From Prochlorococcus sp. AG-402-K14 (GTDB taxonomy: Bacteria > Cyanobacteriota > Cyanobacteriia > PCC-6307 > Cyanobiaceae), in contig QCIG01000004.1 of NCBI GenBank assembly GCA_003216815.1, positions 30,540-94,539 on the forward strand: a DNA stretch of 64,000 bases, written 5' to 3'. The position numbers were made by a program, and so were the translations under genes. The notes below the pieces were generated by a model. It made no database searches. It was not told the DNA's origin and worked only from the letters and a program-made list of their open reading frames with translations. Positions 58,364-64,000 of this stretch are shown one piece after another. Numbering within the stretch: the stretch's first letter is position 1; every line of letters begins with the position of its first letter.

Positions 58364-59110
58364 TCATATTTTCAATGGTTTATAAACTCTAGTAGTAATT
58401 AAAAATGGGTGAAAAACTTCTATAAAATTAAATTGTAAAGTAGAAAAGAATTTTTCTATCATATCTTGGTCATCAAAATGAAAAGGATATTCTCCATTTT
58501 GACCTTTGTAAAAATACCAATTCAATAGAGCTATCCCCTCGGGCGAAAGCTTTTTCAAAAATATCTCTAGCTGACTTGATGGATCAGGAAGATGCTCGAG
58601 CACATCCAGGCAAATAACAGAATCAAATATCACATCAGATGTGCTCTCTAAGTCTCTATGAACCGAAATCTGATCTTCAATACCTAATTGCTTTGCTCTT
58701 TGAGCGACAAAACTTCTATTTTGAGGATTAAGATCAACAAAAAAAACATGTTCAACATCTCTTAAAGATGAAGCGGCTAAAGCGTGCGTACCAATACCTC
58801 CACCAAAATCTAAAACTTTTCCATAAGCAAATTTTTGTTGTAGTCGAAGCGTATCAGCGATGTAATTAGAACTATTTAAATGCCATGATGCTAGATCTAT
58901 TAAATGAGCATCTCCAACTTTCTCTTCATAAAAATCGCCTGCATCATTTTGAGTAAAAGCTCCTGGATGAAGGGCTGCTAAATCATCTACACCATTTAGC
59001 AATCTTTTATCTAGTTGCTCATTATCAATATTAAGAAAATTTATAAGATGATTTTTTAAATTAAAGCCATCTTTTAGGAAGCTAGAAACACTTAGATCTA
59101 TATTGCTCAT
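58364..59110 (-). CDS. SAM-dependent class-I methyltransferase, substrate unknown
   Basis: The Rossmann SAM-binding motif is VLDFGGGIGTHALAA, with the acidic strand VFFVDLNPQN and post-I motifs VICLDVLEHLPDPS and GIALLNWYFYKG. An N-terminal helical region of about 90 residues (FLNIDNEQLDKRLLNGVDDL) precedes the core. The substrate is unknown; an aromatic or lipid-quinone type is possible. At 248 residues it looks complete. It faces truB across a short gap. The start is ATG at 59110. Confidence 0.85.
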   Translation of the reverse strand: MSNIDLSVSSFLKDGFNLKNHLINFLNIDNEQLDKRLLNGVDDLAALHPGAFTQNDAGDFYEEKVGDAHLIDLASWHLNSSNYIADTLRLQQKFAYGKVLDFGGGIGTHALAASSLRDVEHVFFVDLNPQNRSFVAQRAKQLGIEDQISVHRDLESTSDVIFDSVICLDVLEHLPDPSSQLEIFLKKLSPEGIALLNWYFYKGQNGEYPFHFDDQDMIEKFFSTLQFNFIEVFHPFLITTRVYKPLKI

Positions 59111-59205
59111 ATCATTTGGCTCACTGAACTCACTGAGTTATAACTTTAAATGTTCAGGGTTACTTGAACAATCTTTTATATGAGCTTCAATCTACAATAA
59201 TAGTT

Positions 59206-60147
59206 TTGGAAAAGCCTTTTGGATTTGTTGTCATTGATAAGCCTGCAGGGCTTACCTCTCATGATTGCGTAAATAGACTTCGAAAAGTATTTGGAATCAA
59301 AAAAATTGGGCATGGAGGGACACTTGATCCCTCAGTAACGGGAGTCCTCCCCATAGCAATAGGTAATGCAACTAGATTAATCCCTTATTTGCAAGGTTCT
59401 AAAGCTTACAAAGGAATAATCCAACTAGGTTCGTCTACCAATACTGATGATATGCAAGGAGAAGTTATAAAATCAAAAAATTGGCCACTAATTAGTAAGA
59501 ATAATTTAAATAATCTACTAGACAATTTTAGAGGTGAAATACTACAAAGGCCTCCTATGTTTTCTAGTGTTCACTTTCAAGGAGAAAGAGCATATAAGAA
59601 AGCAAGAAGAGGAGAAAAATTTGATTTAACCCCAAAGAAAATTACAATAAACAAATTAAATTTAATAAGTTGGTCACAAAACGAAGGTGAGTTGTTAATT
59701 GAAGTTGACTGCTCAACGGGGACATATATTAGATCTTTAGCAAGAGATATTGGGGATAAAATTGGATGTGGTGGTTACTTAAAAAGTTTAAGACGAATAA
59801 AAGCATATAGTTTTTATGAAAATCATTTAATTTCACTTCCTAAGAGATTAGAATTTTACCCTGAAGAAAATAAACCTACAATTATCAATCCAAACAAATT
59901 TTTTGAGCATCTTACTTCTTTTAAATTAAGTTCTAAAGAAGAGATCCTCAATTGGAGAACAGGAAGAGAAATAAACATTCAGAATAATATTGAACGTTTA
60001 AAGTTAGCAAGAAAGGATGACAACGAAGAAAATAGATCTGACAATAGAAAGGTATTAGTATTTGATGAGGATAAAAATATCGTAGGTATAGCAGATTTAG
60101 AAGAAGACATTAAAATCAAACCCAAAGTTGTTTTTAATGCAATTTGA
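59206..60147 (+). CDS. truB: tRNA pseudouridine(55) synthase TruB
   Basis: TruB isomerises U55 in the T loop of tRNAs. The catalytic aspartate is in KIGHGGTLDPSVTGVLPIA, and the N-terminal GFVVIDKPAGLTSHDCVN is the family start. RPPMFSSVHFQGERAYKKAR and DCSTGTYIRSLARDIG are the substrate-site motifs, and a PUA-like tail follows. The frame opens at TTG 59164, but TTG 59206 gives the expected MEKPFGF-like N-terminus (313 residues) and is used here; both starts are non-ATG. Confidence 0.93.
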   Translation: MEKPFGFVVIDKPAGLTSHDCVNRLRKVFGIKKIGHGGTLDPSVTGVLPIAIGNATRLIPYLQGSKAYKGIIQLGSSTNTDDMQGEVIKSKNWPLISKNNLNNLLDNFRGEILQRPPMFSSVHFQGERAYKKARRGEKFDLTPKKITINKLNLISWSQNEGELLIEVDCSTGTYIRSLARDIGDKIGCGGYLKSLRRIKAYSFYENHLISLPKRLEFYPEENKPTIINPNKFFEHLTSFKLSSKEEILNWRTGREINIQNNIERLKLARKDDNEENRSDNRKVLVFDEDKNIVGIADLEEDIKIKPKVVFNAI

Positions 60148-60191
60148 TAAAAAATAATTTCATAAATACTGGTAATAAAATCTTTAGATAA

Positions 60192-61433
60192 TTAAATGTT
60201 ATTATAAATATTTTTTATTTGTACCCCAGTATAATAATGTTTAAGAATCTTACGAAAACTTGCTCCTTTTTCTGCCATTGCCTTAGCTCCCCATTGACTC
60301 ATACCAACTCCATGTCCAGCTCCATATCCTTTCACAAATAGGAAATAATCATTTGCAATTATTGGCAGTGGATAGGGTGCTAAATTAAAATTATTTTTAT
60401 TATTATAATTATTTTTCTTCTTCAATTGCTCATCTTGTTTGATTTGATTAAATTTAAAATCTACCTCAAATTTATTACTAAGTAATTTTAATTTTTTTCT
60501 TAAACTTTTGCCTGAAATAGTTTTATTACCACTTGGTCCATGAACTCTAGCCGTCAAAACTCTATCACTATTACTTTTTTTTATAATCTGTATACTATTT
60601 AGTCCACCTAAATCATAAAAAATCTTATCTAATTCTGAAGACTTAATTTTTTTTGACCATCTATATTTTGTACTATTTTGATCATAATCAACAACACTTC
60701 TTAAGTAAGGCAATTGATACTTCCAGACTTGACCACTATTTTCAGTCCTACCACCCGAACTACTATGAAAAACTGCCTCTATAAGTTTATTTCCATGAAA
60801 AATAGCAAGTGAATTTGTACTTTTAACAGCCCTATTTGTTGTTTCTGTCTCAGCTTCAAGTCCTAAATAAACTTGACTAGCTTGTGTTGAATGAATATCA
60901 AATAATTCGTGCTTCCCTAAAAGTTTTAAAGCATATGTTCTAGCTGCTATTGCTTGAGCTTGTAGTGCTGCAAGTGGAAATTCTTTAGGCATCTCACTAC
61001 CTACAACACTCTTTAAATATTTTTCTAGTTTTAAATAATTTATTATTTGCAACTTCTGTTCATTTAATGAAACTCTTAATTCACCCGCATATCTTCTATT
61101 TGCATGCCAAATTCCACGTTTATCATTATTTTTAATAATTAAATTAAAGTTCTTAGGTAATTCCAACCATGAATTCAAGTTGTTATTAATAGAGTATTTA
61201 GCATTACCATTGCTATAGACGATATCTATAGATTTAATACTTCTTTGTCTAGCAGGTATCCCTTTAACAAAAATAGATTTGAGGCCATCAGCTCTAAACC
61301 TTGCCTTAGTTTTATTGCCAATCAAGACTCGCATTACTGGCTCTTTGGCCGCAGTTGCCTTTAATGGAGTTATTAAAAATATAGCTACAAAGACTATGGT
61401 CCATCCCGACTTAGTTATAAATGATGCGCTCAC
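60192..61433 (-). CDS. Exported SpoIID/LytB domain protein
   Basis: This 413-residue secreted protein has a signal segment (TIVFVAIFLITPLKATAA). The SpoIID core is VVGSEMPKEFPLAALQAQAIAARTYAL followed by FDIHSTQASQVYLG and FHSSSGGRTENSG. The C-terminal VKGYGAGHGVGMSQWGAKAMA completes the domain, which in SpoIID is a peptidoglycan lytic transglycosylase. In cyanobacteria its target and partners are unknown. It is divergent from rnz; the gap may hold two promoters. Confidence 0.9.
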   Translation of the reverse strand: MSASFITKSGWTIVFVAIFLITPLKATAAKEPVMRVLIGNKTKARFRADGLKSIFVKGIPARQRSIKSIDIVYSNGNAKYSINNNLNSWLELPKNFNLIIKNNDKRGIWHANRRYAGELRVSLNEQKLQIINYLKLEKYLKSVVGSEMPKEFPLAALQAQAIAARTYALKLLGKHELFDIHSTQASQVYLGLEAETETTNRAVKSTNSLAIFHGNKLIEAVFHSSSGGRTENSGQVWKYQLPYLRSVVDYDQNSTKYRWSKKIKSSELDKIFYDLGGLNSIQIIKKSNSDRVLTARVHGPSGNKTISGKSLRKKLKLLSNKFEVDFKFNQIKQDEQLKKKNNYNNKNNFNLAPYPLPIIANDYFLFVKGYGAGHGVGMSQWGAKAMAEKGASFRKILKHYYTGVQIKNIYNNI

Positions 61434-61530
61434 AATAAAAATTGGATTTAGGTACTAATTCTGCCTATAAGAGAGAAGATCTACCAGTGGTCAAAACTAT
61501 GAATGGCACCGAGTATTAAGAGGAGAAAAC

Positions 61531-62487
61531 TTGCAAGTAACTTTTTTAGGAACAAGCTCAGGGGTTCCAACTCTTACTAGAAACGTATCAGCAATGGTAC
61601 TAAAGCCACCACAAAGATCAGATTTGTGGTTGTTCGATTGTGGCGAAGGTACTCAGCATCAGTTCATTAGAAGCAATTTAAAGTTATCTCAAATAAAAAA
61701 AATATTCATAACGCATATGCATGGGGATCATATTTATGGATTGCCTGGTCTTCTAGCAAGTATTGGATTAGCAGGAAGTAGTTCTGGCATTGAACTTTAT
61801 GGACCAGAACCTCTTGAAAATTATATTGATGCTTGCTTGTATAACAGTTCAAGCAGATTGGCTTACCCTTTAAAGTTCCATAAGGTTGAAAATGCTGCTA
61901 TAAAAAAAGCAATTTTATTTGAAGATTCCGAGCTAGAAGTCAAAGCTGCTCCACTCAAGCATCGAATCCCTTCTTTTGCTTACAGAGTTAATCAAAAATC
62001 TAGACCAGGCAGATTCGATATTGAAAAAGCAAAATCACAAAGAATACCTCCTGGCCCCGTATATGCAGCATTACAAAGAGGAGAAGAAGTGCAGTTAGAT
62101 GATGGAAGAATTTTTTCTGGAAAAGAATTCTGCGGTCCAATTAGGCCTGGGATCAGCATGGTTTACTGCACGGATACTGTTTATACAGAATCTGCAGTTG
62201 AAATTTCACAAAAAGCAGATCTATTGATTCATGAAGCTACATATGCTTATCAAGAAACCGAGATGGCCTATCAACGCGGTCATTCAACTGCAACCATGGC
62301 AGCCCAAATTGCAGCAAAAGCAAACGTAAATCAATTAATTTTGACTCATTTGAGTCCGAGATATACCCCTGCGAATGAAACAAGTCCTAATGATTTGCTT
62401 AATGAAGCAAAAGCAATTTTTCCAAATACCCAGTTAGCGAAAGACTTTTTACAAATCGACCTAAAAAAACGCTGCAACAGTTCTTGA
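61531..62487 (+). CDS. rnz: Ribonuclease Z
   Basis: RNase Z trims the 3' end of tRNA precursors. The metallo-beta-lactamase zinc motif is [17 protein letters not shown], with later ligands in CTDTVYT, HEATY and LTHLSPRY; the [16 protein letters not shown] opening and the flexible-arm region [12 protein letters not shown] are typical of the short form. At 318 residues it is normal. A good ribosome-binding site (AGGAG) lies just before the TTG start at 61531. None of the three tRNA genes in this window encodes CCA, so 3' processing is needed for all of them. Confidence 0.95.
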   Translation: MQVTFLGTSSGVPTLTRNVSAMVLKPPQRSDLWLFDCGEGTQHQFIRSNLKLSQIKKIFITHMHGDHIYGLPGLLASIGLAGSSSGIELYGPEPLENYIDACLYNSSSRLAYPLKFHKVENAAIKKAILFEDSELEVKAAPLKHRIPSFAYRVNQKSRPGRFDIEKAKSQRIPPGPVYAALQRGEEVQLDDGRIFSGKEFCGPIRPGISMVYCTDTVYTESAVEISQKADLLIHEATYAYQETEMAYQRGHSTATMAAQIAAKANVNQLILTHLSPRYTPANETSPNDLLNEAKAIFPNTQLAKDFLQIDLKKRCNSS

Positions 62488-62562
62488 TCCCTTTGCCTAT
62501 GAAATGCCACTACATGAAACAATGGTCGAGTTTGGTGCTTCCGTCAATCGCTGGCGTTATTA

Positions 62563-63111
62563 ATGGACTCTCTTATTTCTTCTCTTAAACGGTCCCTTAC
62601 AAGACTCTTTGTTTTGATACCTGTGCTTGTAAGTCTCAGTATTAGTCCTCTTTCTGTAAGTGCCCTGTATCCCAGCGACCCTTCTTCAGTAGAGTCCTTA
62701 GATACAAGCTTGGCTGGTCAGGACTTACAAAATACAGAGTATGTAAAATACGACTTATCAGGAAAAGATCTTGGTGGGGCGAATTTCACTGGGGCTTATT
62801 TCAGTGTCTCAAGCTTGAAAGGCTCTGATCTAACAGGAGCAAACATGACCAATGTTATTGCTTATGCAACAAGGTTTGATAATGCAAACCTTACCAATGT
62901 CAATCTCACAGGTGCAGAACTACTAAAAAGCATTTTTGATGGTGCAACCATTGATGGTGCTGACTTTACTGATGCTGTATTAGATAGAAGTCAACAAAAA
63001 AAACTATGCAAAGTTGCTACTGGTAATACAGCCGATAGTCTTGGTTGTAGCACTACAGCTGCTGGATATGTTCCTGCAACCAAAGGTCAAGGTTTCAATC
63101 CAGGTACATAA
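62563..63111 (+). CDS. Exported pentapeptide-repeat protein
   Basis: The product has 182 residues. A signal peptide (LFVLIPVLVSLSISPLSVSA, cut after VSA) is followed by a right-handed beta-helix made of A(D/N)LXX repeats, for example LKGSDLTGANMTNVIAYAT and FDNANLTNVNLTGAEL. A short C-terminal domain has two cysteines (KLCKVATG and LGCSTTAA). The location should be the thylakoid lumen or periplasm, as for other cyanobacterial lumenal pentapeptide proteins, whose function is unclear. A strong bidirectional terminator follows. Confidence 0.85.
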   Translation: MDSLISSLKRSLTRLFVLIPVLVSLSISPLSVSALYPSDPSSVESLDTSLAGQDLQNTEYVKYDLSGKDLGGANFTGAYFSVSSLKGSDLTGANMTNVIAYATRFDNANLTNVNLTGAELLKSIFDGATIDGADFTDAVLDRSQQKKLCKVATGNTADSLGCSTTAAGYVPATKGQGFNPGT

Positions 63112-63126
63112 ATTTATCTAAAATTT

Positions 63127-63173
63127 ATCAACCAAATAAAAACGGGCCTAGAGCCCTTTTTTTATTGGTTGAT
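63127..63173. terminator. Bidirectional rho-independent terminator
   Basis: A GC core (GGGC, loop CTAGA, GCCC) is nested in a long outer pairing of TCAACCAA-AAAAA with TTTTT-TTGGTTGA. A U-tract follows on the plus strand and an A-tract precedes it, so it can stop transcription from the pentapeptide gene and from the convergent small gene on the minus strand. Confidence 0.9.
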
Positions 63174-63191
63174 TTAAGATCCTAACTTTTA

Positions 63192-63383
63192 TCACTTTGT
63201 GATAAGAAAGAAAGCCGCTGCAGCTCCTCCGACTGCAAACATTGGCAACCCAACAAGCAAATGTGAGGTGCCAAAGCCAAAGCCTTTTTGGCGCAATATA
63301 AAATAGCCAACCCCTGCCGCTCCAGCTGCCAAAGGAATAGCAGCAGTAGCCGCAGAAGCAACAGCGTGATAGTCGAAGTTCAT
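63192..63383 (-). CDS. Small two-helix membrane protein, function unknown
   Basis: This 63-residue, alanine- and glycine-rich protein has two hydrophobic helices (about residues 9-27 and 40-61) joined by a short loop (RQKGFGFGTSH). The regular composition and its GC content, higher than the surroundings, argue for a real and well-expressed gene, perhaps a small thylakoid subunit, but I recognise no named family. The start is ATG at 63383. The shared terminator at its 3' end supports expression. Confidence 0.7.
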   Translation of the reverse strand: MNFDYHAVASAATAAIPLAAGAAGVGYFILRQKGFGFGTSHLLVGLPMFAVGGAAAAFFLITK

Positions 63384-63534
63384 CCCTGTGTTGAAATTTA
63401 TTTACTTATAATTATCCTTCGAAAACTTAAAATTGAATGAACTTATGCGTGAAATGCTTCATATCTTCATCACTTTAAATCCAAAAAAAAATCATTCAAC
63501 TGAATAAAAGTCTGGAGAGAAGACTAATTTGAGT

Positions 63535-63924
63535 TTATGTCAATTGGGGTGAAATATTTGAGCTATCTCTAGAACGAGGATGTTTGCTGTACCACCATTC
63601 CTGTAAATCTGAATCTAGGCGTCGAGAAAATAAAGTCAAAATGGTTTTCGTTGGCTTCACTCCTGGTTGAATAATCTCAACAGAATATGATGGACATTTC
63701 TGAGCTGCTATATCTGCTACCAATCTTTTCCCTATTCTTCTCCAGCTAGGCTCTTTACTGCGCCATGAGAGCCTGCAACAAGGCCATGGCAACTCCTCGC
63801 GGTCATATAAACGGCAACAAGGACCTATAACCCTAAAACTGAATTGACCCCCAACACTTGAATGAATAGAGCCATGATCCATAAGACTTTGAACTCCCTC
63901 TTTTGGCAAAACTTCTGAAATCAA
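63535..63924 (-). CDS. Conserved protein with paired cysteines, function unknown
   Basis: This 129-residue soluble product has two CC pairs (VIGPCCRLYDREELPWPCCRL) in the first half that suggest metal or cluster binding, then a basic, Trp-rich part (SWRSKEPSWRRIGKRL) and a polar tail. I recognise no family. The ATG at 63924 is used; an internal ATG (codon 15, before DHGSIHSS) is an alternative start. Strand and spacing suggest a single-gene transcript. Confidence 0.65.
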   Translation of the reverse strand: MISEVLPKEGVQSLMDHGSIHSSVGGQFSFRVIGPCCRLYDREELPWPCCRLSWRSKEPSWRRIGKRLVADIAAQKCPSYSVEIIQPGVKPTKTILTLFSRRLDSDLQEWWYSKHPRSRDSSNISPQLT

Positions 63925-63931
63925 TTAATTC

Positions 63932-64000
63932 TTAAATAATTTTTCTTGCGCCCGTAAGAACACAACCCAGAGGTTGGCGAAGAAGAAGATCTTTGGCAAG
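63932..64000 (-). CDS. Possible 3' end of a CDS entering from the right edge
   Basis: A minus-strand frame open to the window edge ends in LLRQPLGCVLTGARKII and a TAA at 63932. The composition looks protein-like and the position, 7 bases before the next gene start on the same strand, would fit an operon. Only 22 codons are visible, so neither the gene nor a product can be confirmed. Confidence 0.35.
   Translation of the reverse strand, partial: LAKDLLLRQPLGCVLTGARKII

Overview
The window looks like one contiguous piece of a streamlined, AT-rich marine picocyanobacterial chromosome, most likely Prochlorococcus, and more likely a low-light lineage than a high-light one. The clues are nickel superoxide dismutase with its own maturation protease, kaiB and kaiC without kaiA, an Hli/LHC-like chlorophyll-binding protein, a ClpR/ClpP pair, an NblS histidine kinase, a GPH transporter resembling the Prochlorococcus glucose transporter GlcH, and many one- or two-helix small proteins. 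I saw no prophage, insertion sequence, CRISPR array or rRNA. Strain identity is inference.

Layout: 0-8.4 kb holds a partial NAD(P)HX repair gene, mnmA, lnt, an exported FKBP isomerase, sodN-sodX, trpC, lpd and a SpoU methyltransferase. 8.4-18.3 kb holds murA, tRNA-Leu, argD-folC, a coupled FAD oxidase/amidohydrolase pair, tRNA-His, miaB, ddl and a small membrane protein. 18.3-27.3 kb holds ftsQ-ftsZ, SRP RNA, panB, hemW, a PIN-TRAM protein, clpR-clpP, ilvC and cobD. 27.3-32.8 kb is the most accessory-looking part: two surface-polysaccharide genes, then a run of tiny membrane-protein genes, including three overlapping ORFs that end in an NdhF-like fragment, an Hli protein, and finally the HU gene.

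33.5-44.8 kb starts with carbohydrate genes (glycogen debranching enzyme, tRNA-Gly, GlcH-like transporter). It continues with an MlaE-type permease, DUF3119 and DUF3086 proteins, plsY, pyrF, tyrS, a DUF1825 protein, a GIY-YIG-like protein and pepA. 44.9-51.9 kb is an envelope operon (purC-bamA-lpxC-fabZ-lpxA-lpxB-msrA) on the minus strand. 52-59 kb carries purD-nblS, kaiB and kaiC, rplU-rpmA and a methyltransferase. 59-64 kb carries truB, a SpoIID-like protein, RNase Z, an exported pentapeptide-repeat protein and small conserved proteins.

Most of the window is core metabolism: cell wall (murA, ddl, ftsQZ), outer membrane (bamA, lpxABC, fabZ, lnt), tRNA maturation (mnmA, miaB, truB, rnz) and light, redox and clock functions (nblS, kaiBC, sodN, Hli). 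The least explained signals are the overlapping small-ORF cassette at 29.45-30.17 kb with a perfect 19-bp AT palindrome at its head, a long near-perfect hairpin inside the PIN-TRAM gene, the missing standard start codon of cobD, and a dyad just upstream of sodN.
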